A stretch of 57,530 nt of DNA from Betaproteobacteria bacterium (GCA_020621405.1 JAHRYN010000008.1:1-57530); one strand, 5' to 3'; positions 29,570-40,898 are shown, counted from the first letter of the stretch. Numbers and translations are program-made. The notes: generated by a model not told the origin, from the sequence alone.

Positions 29570-30211
29570 TCATGACTTCTGGACGCGCTCGAACCCGATC
29601 AGCACGAAGACGACAACCAGCGCAGTCAGCGGGCCGGCATACGGGTGCAGGATCGACGCGAGGACCGGCGCCACGAGCACCAGCTGACGCAGACCCCAGC
29701 TGTAGAGAAGCCCGGCGCGCCGAATGTAGTTCGTACCCGCATCCGCCCAGCGGGCACGCGTGTCGGAACCGACCGGCATCGCGCTGATGAAGCTCACGTG
29801 GTTGTAGTAGCGCACCGCCATGGCCGAGGACACGAAGGACGCGAACAACAGCGCCATCAGCACGAGTTCCAGCGCCAGACGGACAGTCAGGTGAGTCGAA
29901 TGGCTCATCGCCTCGCCGAGACTGGCGTGCAGCGAAGGTGCAGCCAGCGTCGCGGTACCCATCAGCCCGAGTACGGCCGTCGATGCGGTCATGGTCGCCG
30001 ACATCAGCGAATTGCGCAGTGTCTGCACCGCGAGGACTTCGGTGCCTCGCTCGGCTGACACGGCGGCGAACCACTCGGCGCGCAATGCGGCGTGCGCCGT
30101 GCGCGCCAGGCGTTCCGGGGCACGGCGCTGCGCGACGAATACCGCCAGTTCGTAGAGCGCCAGCACCGCTATCGTCGTCAGTGCCGCCAGCCAGTTTTCG
30201 TCGCCATTCAT
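29570..30211 (-). CDS. DUF599 family membrane protein
   Basis: A 213-residue integral membrane protein with about four helices (near 8-25, 70-95, 108-130, 180-205). The NSLMSATMTASTAVLGLMG region and YYNHVSFISAMP are typical of DUF599. Function unknown. It starts 3 bases after the second YeeE/YedE-type gene and precedes trxC by 43 bases, which places it in the BigR-controlled unit. It could be part of a sulfur-compound export or uptake assembly; nothing in the sequence proves this. Confidence 0.82.
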   Translation of the reverse strand: MNGDENWLAALTTIAVLALYELAVFVAQRRAPERLARTAHAALRAEWFAAVSAERGTEVLAVQTLRNSLMSATMTASTAVLGLMGTATLAAPSLHASLGEAMSHSTHLTVRLALELVLMALLFASFVSSAMAVRYYNHVSFISAMPVGSDTRARWADAGTNYIRRAGLLYSWGLRQLVLVAPVLASILHPYAGPLTALVVVFVLIGFERVQKS

Positions 30212-30214
30212 GGC

Positions 30215-30655
30215 TCAGCCCTTCTGCGCAGTCGACGCGGTCCGCCGGCGCCGCTCGAGCAGCTCGAAAATGCCCATGCCGGCCAGCATCGATGCGACGA
30301 ACACCAGCGCCTTGCCCTCACCCATGCCGAGCGCCACCAGACCCGGTCCCGGGCAGAAGCCGGCGATGCCCCAGCCGATGCCGAAGGCGACGCTGCCCAA
30401 CACCAGGCGGCGGTCGATGTGACTTGCCGTGGGCAGCTTCATCTCCGCACCCAGAAAGGACACGGTGCGCTGCCGAGCGACGAGGAACGCAACGAAGCCG
30501 ACGCCGATCGCGCCGCCCATCACGAAGGCGAGCGACGGGTCCCAGGCGCCTGCGAGGTCAAGGAAAGCCAGCACCTTGGCCGGATTGGCCATGCCGGCCA
30601 CGATGAGGCCAAGACCGAAGACCAGGCCGGCGAGCAGTGAAGTGAATACGGTCAT
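30215..30655 (-). CDS. YeeE/YedE-type half transporter (DUF6691, PmpB-like)
   Basis: A 146-residue membrane protein with about four helices. It carries GLIVAGMANPAKVLAFLDL and the reentrant-loop motif GFCPGPGLVALG, whose cysteine is conserved in the YeeE/YedE thiosulfate-transporter superfamily. Together with the preceding gene it would make a two-part version of the full-length transporter. The start at 30655 is the conserved M-T-V-F-T; the open frame upstream overlaps the companion gene. It lies 11 bases after that companion and 3 bases before DUF599. Confidence 0.88.
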   Translation of the reverse strand: MTVFTSLLAGLVFGLGLIVAGMANPAKVLAFLDLAGAWDPSLAFVMGGAIGVGFVAFLVARQRTVSFLGAEMKLPTASHIDRRLVLGSVAFGIGWGIAGFCPGPGLVALGMGEGKALVFVASMLAGMGIFELLERRRRTASTAQKG

Positions 30656-30666
30656 CGAAATACTCC

Positions 30667-31101
30667 TCAGATACCGGACAGGTGACGGATCACATAAACC
30701 GTGGCGAAGCCCGCACCCATGAAGGCCGCCGTGGCGGCCAGCGAGCGCGGCGACAGGCGGGACAGGCCGCACACACCATGGCCGCTGGTGCAGCCGGAGC
30801 CGTAGCGCGTGCCGATGCCCACCAGCAGGCCGGCCACGACGAGCGCGCCCTGACCGGCATCGATCTGCGGCTGCGGCCAGGCAGTGACGAGCGCATAAGC
30901 CCACGGCGCCGCCACGATCCCGAGCACGAAAGCGGCACGCCAGGCGATGTCGCCGCGCGACGGCGTCAGCAATCCGCCGAGTACGCCGCTGATGCCGGCA
31001 ATGCGGCCATTGAGCAGCACGAACATCGCTGCCGCGACACCGATCAGCACGCCGCCGGCCAGCGCCGACCACGGTGTGAAAGCATTCAGGTCCAGGGTCA
31101 T
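30667..31101 (-). CDS. YeeE/YedE-type half transporter (PmpA-like)
   Basis: A 144-residue membrane protein with about four helices and the conserved YeeE/YedE signature [20 protein letters not shown], including two cysteines. Related half-size pairs accompany BigR/SqrR regulators and persulfide dioxygenases, and are thought to move sulfur species such as thiosulfate. The ATG at 31101 overlaps the repressor stop codon (ATGA), so it is translationally coupled to the regulator. Confidence 0.88.
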   Translation of the reverse strand: MTLDLNAFTPWSALAGGVLIGVAAAMFVLLNGRIAGISGVLGGLLTPSRGDIAWRAAFVLGIVAAPWAYALVTAWPQPQIDAGQGALVVAGLLVGIGTRYGSGCTSGHGVCGLSRLSPRSLAATAAFMGAGFATVYVIRHLSGI

Positions 31102-31424
31102 GCGGGCTCCTTCGGGCAATAGAGGCGATACAGCACGGCAAGCACTTCAAGTACCGCCGGGTCGGCAACGGAATAGAAGATGTTCTTGCCCTGGCGACGG
31201 GTCAGTACGACGCCCTCGCTGCGCAGCACGCCGAGCTGCTGCGACAGCGTGGGCTGGCGGATGTCCAGACGCTGTTCCAGCTCGCCGACGCACATCTCTC
31301 CGTGCGACAGCTGGCACAGCAGCAGCAGGCGGTCTTCGTTGGCAAGCACCTTCAGCGCGCCGACGGCGCGGCCGGCCGCACTGCGCAGCAGCGCAGGATC
31401 GATCGGCGGCGGTGTCGTTTCCAT
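31098..31424 (-). CDS. bigR: ArsR-family repressor, BigR/SqrR type
   Basis: A 108-residue winged-helix repressor. The recognition helix region is QPTLSQQLGVLRSEG, and the wing is TRRQGKNIFYSV. Cysteines are C37, C45 (GEMCVGELE) and C103 (RLYCPKEP). C45 and C103 sit where SqrR/BigR use two cysteines to sense persulfides by forming a tetrasulfide link. It is the first gene of the leftward operon and faces the persulfide-dioxygenase-like gene; the palindrome at 31461-31476 is its likely operator. Autoregulation is inferred. Confidence 0.87.
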   Translation of the reverse strand: METTPPPIDPALLRSAAGRAVGALKVLANEDRLLLLCQLSHGEMCVGELEQRLDIRQPTLSQQLGVLRSEGVVLTRRQGKNIFYSVADPAVLEVLAVLYRLYCPKEPA

Positions 31425-31450
31425 ATCGTGCTCGATAGTCCGGAATCAGG

Positions 31451-31487
31451 TTGAAATCAATATATGTCCACATATACTATAAATCAA
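31451..31487. promoter_or_regulatory. Overlapping divergent promoters sharing one operator palindrome
   Basis: Rightward: -35 TTGAAA (31451-31456), 17-base spacer, -10 TATACT (31474-31479). Leftward: -35 TTGATT (31482-31487), 17-base spacer, -10 TATATT (31459-31464). Both spacers contain the perfect palindrome TATATGT-CC-ACATATA (31461-31476), so one repressor dimer would block both. The repressor is most likely the adjacent BigR-type protein. Boxes and symmetry are seen directly; binding is inferred. Confidence 0.75.
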
Positions 31488-31512
31488 CATAATTAATGGC
31501 GAGGCAGACCAC

Positions 31513-32391
31513 ATGGGTACCCGCACCACGACTGAAGGATTTTTCGATCCCGGCACATGGACCGTGTCCTACGTGGTTTGGGATCACGCTACGCGCCGGG
31601 CGGCGGTCATCGACCCGGTTCTGGACTACGACTTCAAGTCGGGCCACACCGGTACCGCATCCGCCGACCGCATGCTCGCCTATCTGGCGCAGCATGACCT
31701 GCAGGTCGACTGGATACTCGAAACGCATGCACACGCGGACCATCTGTCCGGCGCCCGCCATCTGCAGTCGCGTATCGGCGGCCGCATCGCGATCGGCGAA
31801 AACATCCGCATCGTGCAGGAGACTTTCCGGAAGATCTTCAACCTGGAGCGGACCTTCCTGCCCGACGGCAGCCAGTTCGACCACCTGTTCCGCGACGGCG
31901 AAACATTCCGGATCGGTGAGGTCGAAGCCACCGCACTGCTGGTACCCGGCCACACGCCGGCCGACATGGCCTATGCCATCGATGGCTCGGTATTCGTCGG
32001 CGACACGCTGTTCATGCCCGACGTGGGCAGCGCACGTGCGGATTTCCCGGGCGGCGACGCCCGCCAGCTCTACCGGTCGATGCGCCGTCTGCTCGACCTG
32101 CCGCCGCAGACCGCGATGTACGTCTGCCACGACTACCCGCCCACATCGCGCGCCCCCCGCTGGCAGACCACGGTGGCAGAACAGCGCGCGCACAACGTCC
32201 ACGTGCATGACGGCATCGACGAGGACGAATTCGTCGCGATGCGCACTGCGCGCGACGCGACGCTCGACATGCCGACGCTGATCCTGCCGTCGATACAGGT
32301 GAACGTCCGAGGCGGGCAACTGCCGCCGCCGGACGACAATGGCGTGGCCTATCTGCGCATTCCGCTGAACCTGCTGCCGACGCATGGGTGA
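31513..32391 (+). CDS. Persulfide dioxygenase-like/BLH metallo-beta-lactamase-fold hydrolase
   Basis: A 292-residue metallo-hydrolase. Metal motif THAHADH is at 71-77; further ligands are in VPGHTPADM, GDTLFMPD and CHDYPP. The group (ETHE1-like or BLH) oxidises glutathione persulfide to sulfite with one non-haem iron. It is divergent from bigR, as in known bigR-blh loci, and GAGG upstream serves as ribosome-binding site. The single rightward gene ends before a 229-base gap. Confidence 0.9.
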   Translation: MGTRTTTEGFFDPGTWTVSYVVWDHATRRAAVIDPVLDYDFKSGHTGTASADRMLAYLAQHDLQVDWILETHAHADHLSGARHLQSRIGGRIAIGENIRIVQETFRKIFNLERTFLPDGSQFDHLFRDGETFRIGEVEATALLVPGHTPADMAYAIDGSVFVGDTLFMPDVGSARADFPGGDARQLYRSMRRLLDLPPQTAMYVCHDYPPTSRAPRWQTTVAEQRAHNVHVHDGIDEDEFVAMRTARDATLDMPTLILPSIQVNVRGGQLPPPDDNGVAYLRIPLNLLPTHG

Positions 32392-32620
32392 GAGGAACCG
32401 GATCTGATTCCGCCTCCGGACATCCATCGAGAACCGGAGCGCAAGCCTGCACACTGGTGATGCCTTGACCAGAGGGCATGACCGCGGGCCATTGCAGACA
32501 AATAGGCTAAAGAAGAAGGCCCGCCGCTTGCGCGCGAACGCACTCGGCGCACAGGCATGCGTCGTGCTAAAACCTCGTCACGGCCAACAAACCCCACCTC
32601 CACTGCCGGTGACGACCGCC

Positions 32621-33880
32621 ATGTTCCGTCTGTTTGTCCTGATTGCATCGTTTCCGACCTCCGCGCTGGCGGCCGGAGCTTCACCGACCGTCGTCGGCAT
32701 ACCGGTGGATTTCGTGCTGTTCGCCCTGACCCTGCTCGGCGTGGCACTGTTCCACAACGCGACGCTGTACGTGGCGGTGACCGGACTGACCGTCATCAGC
32801 CTGTACAAGGTGTTCGTCACCGGGTTCCACACCGGGGCCGGCTTCGTCGGGCTGATCGGGCATCTCGGCCACGAGTGGGTCACGCTGGCCAACTTGTTCT
32901 GCCTGCTGACCGGTTTCGCGCTGCTCGCCCGGCACTTCGAAAAGAGCCACCTGCCAACCGTCCTGCCCCGCTTCATGCCCGGAGAATGGAAGGGCGCGTT
33001 CGTGCTGCTGGTGATGGTGTTCGTGCTGTCCAGTTTCCTCGACAACATCGCGGCCGCACTGATCGGCGGCGCCATGGCGCATCAGCTGTTCAAGGCGAAG
33101 GTGCATGTCGGCTATCTCGCAGCGATCGTGGCCGCCTCGAACGCAGGCGGTGCCGGGTCGGTAGTCGGCGACACGACGACGACCATGATGTGGATCAGCG
33201 GCATCAACCCGCTGGAAGTGCTTCATGCTTACGTTGCCGCGGGCGTTGCGCTGGTCATCACCGGCTATTTCGCCGCGCGGCAGCAGCACGCGTACTCGCC
33301 GATCATCCGCCACGTCCGCAAGCACGCGCACATCGACTGGGGGCGGATCTTCATCGTCGGCCTGATGCTCGTATTTGCGGTCGCCGCGAACGTGACGGCA
33401 AACGTCGAATACCCCGAACTGGCGAACAGCTTTCCGTTCATCGGCGCAGCCGTCTGGGCTGCCATCCTGCTGACCATACCGGTGCGGCGCCACGACTGGG
33501 AGGTGCTACCCGACACGATCCGGGGCTCGATCTTCCTGCTGTCGCTGGTCACCTGCGCGTCGATGATGCCGGTCGAGGAACTGCCGCCTGCCTCGTGGCA
33601 CAGCGCGCTGGCGCTCGGTTTCGTCTCCGCGGTGTTCGACAACATTCCGCTGACCGCGCTGGCGCTGCGCCAGGGCGGCTACGACTGGGGCTTTCTGGCC
33701 TACGCGGTCGGCTTCGGCGGCTCGATGCTGTGGTTCGGCTCGTCGGCCGGCGTCGCGCTGTCGAACATGTATCCGGAATCCAGATCGGCCGCGCAGTGGC
33801 TCAGGCAGGGCTGGCACGTCGCGGTGGCCTATGTGGCCGGCTTCGCCGTCATGCTGGCGGTGCTCGGCTGGAACCCCTGA
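32621..33880 (+). CDS. NhaD/CitMHS-like ion transporter (ArsB/NhaD superfamily)
   Basis: A 419-residue membrane protein with about 11 helices. Superfamily marks are FVLSSFLDNIAAALIGGAMA and NAGGAGSVVGDTTTTMMWIS in the first half and SAVFDNIPLTALAL in the second, i.e. two pseudo-symmetric halves. NhaD-type members exchange Na+ for H+; other members carry dicarboxylates, so the substrate is open. The ATG at 32621 opens on the first hydrophobic segment; an in-frame upstream start would add an unlikely Arg/Lys-rich stretch. The 229-base leader (32392-32620) shows no other gene. It converges on the MFS gene 10 bases away. Confidence 0.83.
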   Translation: MFRLFVLIASFPTSALAAGASPTVVGIPVDFVLFALTLLGVALFHNATLYVAVTGLTVISLYKVFVTGFHTGAGFVGLIGHLGHEWVTLANLFCLLTGFALLARHFEKSHLPTVLPRFMPGEWKGAFVLLVMVFVLSSFLDNIAAALIGGAMAHQLFKAKVHVGYLAAIVAASNAGGAGSVVGDTTTTMMWISGINPLEVLHAYVAAGVALVITGYFAARQQHAYSPIIRHVRKHAHIDWGRIFIVGLMLVFAVAANVTANVEYPELANSFPFIGAAVWAAILLTIPVRRHDWEVLPDTIRGSIFLLSLVTCASMMPVEELPPASWHSALALGFVSAVFDNIPLTALALRQGGYDWGFLAYAVGFGGSMLWFGSSAGVALSNMYPESRSAAQWLRQGWHVAVAYVAGFAVMLAVLGWNP

Positions 33881-33889
33881 CCCACGCCA

Positions 33890-35125
33890 TCATTGACCTG
33901 TCGTGCCGGTCCGCAGCAGCGGCGGCACGGCGAGCAGCGCAAGGCCGGCGAACACGGCGCCGGCGAGGAAGGTCGTCTGCGAGCCGTATGCGTCCCACAG
34001 CGCCCCGGCAATCACGCTTGCCGCCAGCAGCGCGATACCGCCCACCAGGTTGTACAGGCCGAACGCGGTACCGCGCAGCGATGCCGGCGCGACATCGGCC
34101 ACCAGCGTCGCCAGCAGACCCTGCGTCATGCCCATGTGCAGCCCCCACAGCGCGACACCGGCCGCGATGCCGATCAGGCCGCCACTCAGCGCGAGCACGA
34201 GGTCGGCCAGCACCAGTACGGCGAATCCGCCGGCCAGCAGCAGGCGCCGGTCGCATCGGTCGGCCAGCATGCCGACCGGATACGCCGACAATGAGTAGAC
34301 CACGTTCATCAGCACGAACACGGCGGGCATCAAGGTCAGCGCGAGCCCGTCTTCCTGCGCCTTCAGCACGAGGAATGCCGTGCTGAAGCGCGCCAGCGTG
34401 AATACCGCCGAGATGCCGACGATCCACCAGTACGCGGAAGGCAGCTGCGACAGCCCGGCGCGTGACAGCGGCAGCCGCGCCCTGTCTGCCGGCGCGCTGG
34501 CCGGCGGATCCTGCACCGCGAACACGACCAGCGCGAAGGCGGCGAATGCCGGCAGCACGGCCAGCCAGAACACCGTGCGCATGTCGTCGGCGGTCAGCCA
34601 CATCAGCGCGATCGCCAGCAGCGGGCCGATGAAGGCGCCGGCCACGTCGAGCGACTGGCGCAGGCCGAAGGCGGCGCCACGCAAGCCGGGCGGCGCCAGA
34701 TCAGCGATCAGCGCATCGCGTGGCGCGCCGCGTATGCCCTTGCCGATGCGGTCCACGAAGCGCGCCGCCACTACCCAGCCGACCGAGCCGGCCAGCGGAA
34801 ATACCGGTTTGGTGAACGCCGCCAGACCGTAGCCGATCGCCGCCAGCAGCTTGCGCCGGCCCAGCCGATCCGACAGCACACCGGAAAAGACCTTGGTGAT
34901 GGCCGCCGTCGCCTCGGCAATGCCTTCGATCAGGCCGACCGACAGCGTCGAGGCACCGAGCACCGTCACCAGATAGACCGGCAGCAACGCGTGGATCATT
35001 TCCGACGACACGTCCATCAGCAGCGACACGAAACCGAGCGCCCAGATGCCTGGCGGCAGGCGCGGTCGCGCGGCCGGTGCCGCGCTGGCGCCATCGCCGC
35101 CTGTATTCTTCGTCGCCGGATCCAT
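33890..35125 (-). CDS. MFS transporter
   Basis: A 411-residue protein with 12 predicted membrane helices. The MFS loop motif between helices 2 and 3 is GVLSDRLGRRKLL, repeated in the second half as GMLADRCDRRLLL. The segment RFVDRIGKGIRGAPRDALI resembles a poorly characterised MFS group sometimes annotated as multidrug or quinolone resistance-like. Substrate unknown. It faces the NhaD-like gene tail to tail and lies behind dusC, read in the same direction. Confidence 0.88.
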   Translation of the reverse strand: MDPATKNTGGDGASAAPAARPRLPPGIWALGFVSLLMDVSSEMIHALLPVYLVTVLGASTLSVGLIEGIAEATAAITKVFSGVLSDRLGRRKLLAAIGYGLAAFTKPVFPLAGSVGWVVAARFVDRIGKGIRGAPRDALIADLAPPGLRGAAFGLRQSLDVAGAFIGPLLAIALMWLTADDMRTVFWLAVLPAFAAFALVVFAVQDPPASAPADRARLPLSRAGLSQLPSAYWWIVGISAVFTLARFSTAFLVLKAQEDGLALTLMPAVFVLMNVVYSLSAYPVGMLADRCDRRLLLAGGFAVLVLADLVLALSGGLIGIAAGVALWGLHMGMTQGLLATLVADVAPASLRGTAFGLYNLVGGIALLAASVIAGALWDAYGSQTTFLAGAVFAGLALLAVPPLLRTGTTGQ

Positions 35126-35178
35126 GCCGTGACGATGAACCAGGTGCTACCGGCAATCAAGCCGTACGTGCGATGCGG

Positions 35179-36183
35179 TCAGACCGCGATGCCGTCGACC
35201 TGACGCACCGTTTGTGCGGACAGCACGCGCGCCACTTCGTCGTTGACACGCACGGCGCGCAGTTGCTGGTACAGCACTTCGGCCTGTGGATAGACGCGGC
35301 GCAACAGGTTCAGCCACTGCTTGAGCCGGCCGGCGGCGTGACGCGGCTCGACGTGGGCAAGCACCCGCTGCCAGTATTCGGCGACCAGCGGCGCCAGGCG
35401 ATGCCAGTCCAGCGCCGGTTCGCGCGCCGGCTCGCCGCGCAGGTGGGCGCGGATGCGCTCGGCCAGCAGCGGGTCGGCCACCGCGCCGCGACCGAGCATG
35501 ACGTCGGCCAGCCCGCTCTCGGCGCGACAGCGCAGGTAATCATCGACCGTCCATATTTCGCCGTTGGCGACTACCGGCACCGCCACCGCTTCGGCGATGC
35601 GCGCGATCCACGGCCAGTGCGCCGGCGGCCGATAGCCGTCCTGCTTGGTGCGGGCGTGCACCACGATCATCTGCGCACCGCCGTCGGCCAGCGCCTGCGC
35701 CGCCTCGATCGCGCGCGCGGTGTCGCGCACGCCCAGCCGCATCTTGGCGGTGAAGGGCACACGCCCGGCCACCGCCCGGCTGACCGCGGACGCGATGTCA
35801 TGCAGCAGGTCCGGCTCGTCCAGCAGCACCGCGCCACCGCGGTGGCGGTTGACGGTTGGTGCCGGGCAGCCGAAATTCAGGTCGATGCCGGCCGGATCGA
35901 GCTGCGCCAGTTCATGTGCGTTGTCGGCCAGACAGGCCGGATCGGAACCGAGCAACTGCACGCGCACCGGCACGCCGGCCACCGTATTCGAAGCATTCAG
36001 CAGTTCCGGTGCAACGCGGGTGTAACAGCGCGCCGGCAGAACGTTGCCGGTCACCCGGATGAATTCGGTCACGCACCAGTCGTAGCGCGCCGCCTGCGTG
36101 ACGACCGCGCGCAGGCGTGCGTCGAGCAGGCCTTCCATCGGGGCCAGCAGCAGACGGGGAAGATCGGGGGAAACGGCGGACAT
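35179..36183 (-). CDS. dusC: tRNA-dihydrouridine(16) synthase
   Basis: A 334-residue FMN TIM-barrel enzyme. LAPMEGLLDARLRAV at the N-terminus and LNFGCPAPTVNRHRGGA with catalytic C106 identify the DusC subgroup. It reduces U16 in the D-loop of tRNA with NADPH. It is followed after 53 bases by the MFS gene and preceded by a repeat-rich gap. Confidence 0.93.
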   Translation of the reverse strand: MSAVSPDLPRLLLAPMEGLLDARLRAVVTQAARYDWCVTEFIRVTGNVLPARCYTRVAPELLNASNTVAGVPVRVQLLGSDPACLADNAHELAQLDPAGIDLNFGCPAPTVNRHRGGAVLLDEPDLLHDIASAVSRAVAGRVPFTAKMRLGVRDTARAIEAAQALADGGAQMIVVHARTKQDGYRPPAHWPWIARIAEAVAVPVVANGEIWTVDDYLRCRAESGLADVMLGRGAVADPLLAERIRAHLRGEPAREPALDWHRLAPLVAEYWQRVLAHVEPRHAAGRLKQWLNLLRRVYPQAEVLYQQLRAVRVNDEVARVLSAQTVRQVDGIAV

Positions 36184-36532
36184 GCGCAGGTCGCGGACAG
36201 GAACAGTCGGCGATTATCCCCGCATGGCGCCATACGGGGCGATCATGGTGTGCAGGAGCAAATCCGGCTCAGGAACCGGGCCAGCACCCGGCGGCAGCGT
36301 TGATCGACGCGACGGATCGCGACCAGGGGGCTCTCCCACGAAAACCGCGCCATGCCTCCTCGCAGGAGCGAGCCATGCTCACGATTCCTCACGCCGAATC
36401 CGCGTTGGTCGATGGTCTGCGACCGCATCGCGACCAGGGGTCGCTCCCACGAAACCGCGTCATGCCTTCCCGGTAAGCGAGCCATGCTCGCGAACGGCCC
36501 CCGGCCCGCTATCGCGGACCAGGGGCTGCACC
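36184..36532. repeat. REP/BIME-like palindromic repeat cluster
   Basis: The 349-base gap between dusC and clpB holds alternating palindromic units. Type A (core GCGACCAGGGGTCGC) is at 36316-36339 (degraded), 36426-36450 (intact) and 36511-36532 (remnant). Type B (core GCGAGCCATGCTCGC) is at 36361-36387 and 36472-36494. The order is A-B-A-B-A. A-to-B core distances are 49 and 47 bases; the B-to-A distance is 62. The units resemble pseudomonad REP sequences (GGAGCG core) that are mobilised by RAYT transposases. No gene is seen here. Confidence 0.82.
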
Positions 36533-39118
<2,586 letters not shown>

Positions 39119-39148
39119 GAATGCCTCCGTAAATTTCGTCTGCACGCT

Positions 39149-39176
39149 ATCTGGGGCAAACCATCCGCTTTTCAAT
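39149..39176 (-). promoter_or_regulatory. Heat-shock (RpoH) promoter of clpB
   Basis: On the minus strand, a -35 ATTGAA (39171-39176; consensus CTTGAA), a 14-base spacer and a -10 CCCCAGAT (39149-39156; consensus CCCCATNT) lie 31 bases before the clpB ATG. Spacing and sequence fit sigma32. Confidence 0.75.
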
Positions 39177-39186
39177 CACCTGCCGG

Positions 39187-39200
39187 TTGATCCGGATCAA
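39187..39200. promoter_or_regulatory. FNR/ANR-type box
   Basis: TTGATCCGGATCAA is a perfect 14-base palindrome that matches the FNR consensus TTGAT-N4-ATCAA exactly. It lies 64 bases before the CoA-transferase ATG and 69 bases before the clpB ATG. A possible rightward -10 TAAAGT is at 39231-39236. The more likely target is the CoA-transferase gene. Regulation is inferred from the match only. Confidence 0.65.
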
Positions 39201-39263
39201 ATCGCCTGCCTCAGCGGCGGACAGGTCCGGTAAAGTGACGGCGTCGCACACCACCCGCACCGC

Positions 39264-40850
39264 ATGTCCGCACCGTCCCCGTCCGCCAGCAAGACAGTGA
39301 GCGCCGCCGAGGCGGTGGCACGCATCCGCGACGGTGCGACCGTGGCGACCAGCGGCTTCGTCGGCACCGGCTTTGCCGAACACATCGCAGTCGCCGCCGA
39401 ACAAAGCTTCATCGACAGCGGACACCCGCGCGACCTCGCGCTGGTCTATGCCGCCGGACAGGGCGACGGCCATTCGCGCGGACTCAACCACTTCGGCCAC
39501 GAAGGCATGGTCAGGCGCGTGATCGGCGGCCACTGGGGTCTGGTGCCGCGACTGCAGGCACTGGCGGTGGCCAACCGCATCGAGGCCTGGAATCTGCCGC
39601 AGGGTGTCATCTCTCAGCTGTTCCGCGACATCGCGGCACATCGCCCCGGGCAGCTGACGCGGGTCGGGCTGGACACCTTCGTCGACCCGCTGCATGGCGG
39701 TGGCCGCATCAATGCGATCAGCACCGACGATCTGGTCACCCGCATGCGCATCGGCGGCGAGGACTTCCTGTTCTACAAGGCCTTTCCGATCGATGTCGCG
39801 ATCGTGCGCGGTACCACGGCCGACACCGACGGCAACGTGACGATGGAGCGCGAGGCGCTGACGCAGGAGGCGCTCGCGGTCGCGATGGCCGCGCACAACA
39901 GCGGCGGACTGGTCATCGTGCAGGTCGAACGCGTCGCCGCGCGCGGTTCGCTGCATCCGCGTCAGGTCAAGATTCCCGGCGTGATGGTCGACTGCATCGT
40001 GGTGGCGCCGCCGGAGCACCACATGCAGACCTTCGCGTCGCAGTACAACCCGGCCTACTCCGGCGAAGTACGCCTGCCGCCCGACGCGCACGACGCGATG
40101 CCGCTGGACGTGCGCAAGGTGATCGCGCGCCGCGCCGCGCTCGAGCTGCATGCCGGCGACGTCGTCAACCTGGGCATAGGCATGCCCGAAGGCGTGGCAT
40201 CGGTAGTGGCAGAGGAAGGCTTGATCGACGAAGTCACGCTGACCGCCGAACCGGGCGTGATAGGCGGCCGCCCGGCCGGCGGGCTGGATTTCGGCGCCGC
40301 GGTGAATACCCAGGCGGTGATCGACCAGCCCTACCAGTTCGACTTCTACGACGGCGGCGGTCTGGACATCGCGGTACTCGGCCTGGCGCAGGCGGATGCC
40401 GACGGCAACCTGAACGTGTCGCGCTTCGGCACGCGGCTGGCCGGCGCCGGCGGCTTCATCAACATTTCGCAGAACGCGCGCAGGCTGGTGTTCGTCGGCA
40501 GCTTCACCGCCGGCGAGAGCGACATTTCGGTCACCGGCGGTGCTCTGCGCATCGCGCGCGACGGCATGGCAAACAAATTCGTGCGGGCGGTCGAGCACCG
40601 CACCTTCAGCGGTCGCGAAGCACGCCGCCGCGGCCAGCAGGTGCTTTACGTCACCGAGCGCTGCGTGTTCCGCCTGGTCGACGACGGTCTCGAACTCATA
40701 GAGATCGCGCCCGGTATAGACCTGGAACGCGACGTGCTGGCGCGCATGGACTTCATGCCGCGCATCGCCGGGTCGCTGTCGACGATGAATCCGTGCATAT
40801 TTACCGACAGCAGCATGGCGCTGGCGGCCCAGTGGCGGCAGAATCCGTAG
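39264..40850 (+). CDS. Propionate/acetate CoA-transferase (YdiF/Pct family)
   Basis: A 528-residue fused alpha-beta family I CoA-transferase, about the size of E. coli YdiF (531). The N-terminal half has the glycine-rich [13 protein letters not shown], and the C-terminal half has [14 protein letters not shown] and the catalytic glutamate in [10 protein letters not shown] (near residue 328). It moves CoA between short acyl-CoAs and acetate or propionate through a glutamyl-CoA intermediate. The adjacent phasin gene suggests supply or recycling of PHA precursors. A perfect FNR-type box upstream hints at low-oxygen control. Confidence 0.87.
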   Translation: MSAPSPSASKTVSAAEAVARIRDGATVATSGFVGTGFAEHIAVAAEQSFIDSGHPRDLALVYAAGQGDGHSRGLNHFGHEGMVRRVIGGHWGLVPRLQALAVANRIEAWNLPQGVISQLFRDIAAHRPGQLTRVGLDTFVDPLHGGGRINAISTDDLVTRMRIGGEDFLFYKAFPIDVAIVRGTTADTDGNVTMEREALTQEALAVAMAAHNSGGLVIVQVERVAARGSLHPRQVKIPGVMVDCIVVAPPEHHMQTFASQYNPAYSGEVRLPPDAHDAMPLDVRKVIARRAALELHAGDVVNLGIGMPEGVASVVAEEGLIDEVTLTAEPGVIGGRPAGGLDFGAAVNTQAVIDQPYQFDFYDGGGLDIAVLGLAQADADGNLNVSRFGTRLAGAGGFINISQNARRLVFVGSFTAGESDISVTGGALRIARDGMANKFVRAVEHRTFSGREARRRGQQVLYVTERCVFRLVDDGLELIEIAPGIDLERDVLARMDFMPRIAGSLSTMNPCIFTDSSMALAAQWRQNP

Positions 40851-40898
40851 CAGCCGCCAGATCAGTTCCGTCCGTATTCCCCACCGAGGAGTGTTGCG

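Noticed and set aside
30656-31168. Fusion of the second YeeE/YedE half to an upstream frame (317 codons)
   Set aside because: The upstream part is the shadow frame of the companion half transporter and the repressor; a good ATG exists at 30655.
32465-32620. N-terminal extension of the NhaD-like transporter
   Set aside because: It would add about 52 Arg/Lys/Pro-rich residues unlike any membrane protein start; the ATG at 32621 directly precedes the first hydrophobic segment.
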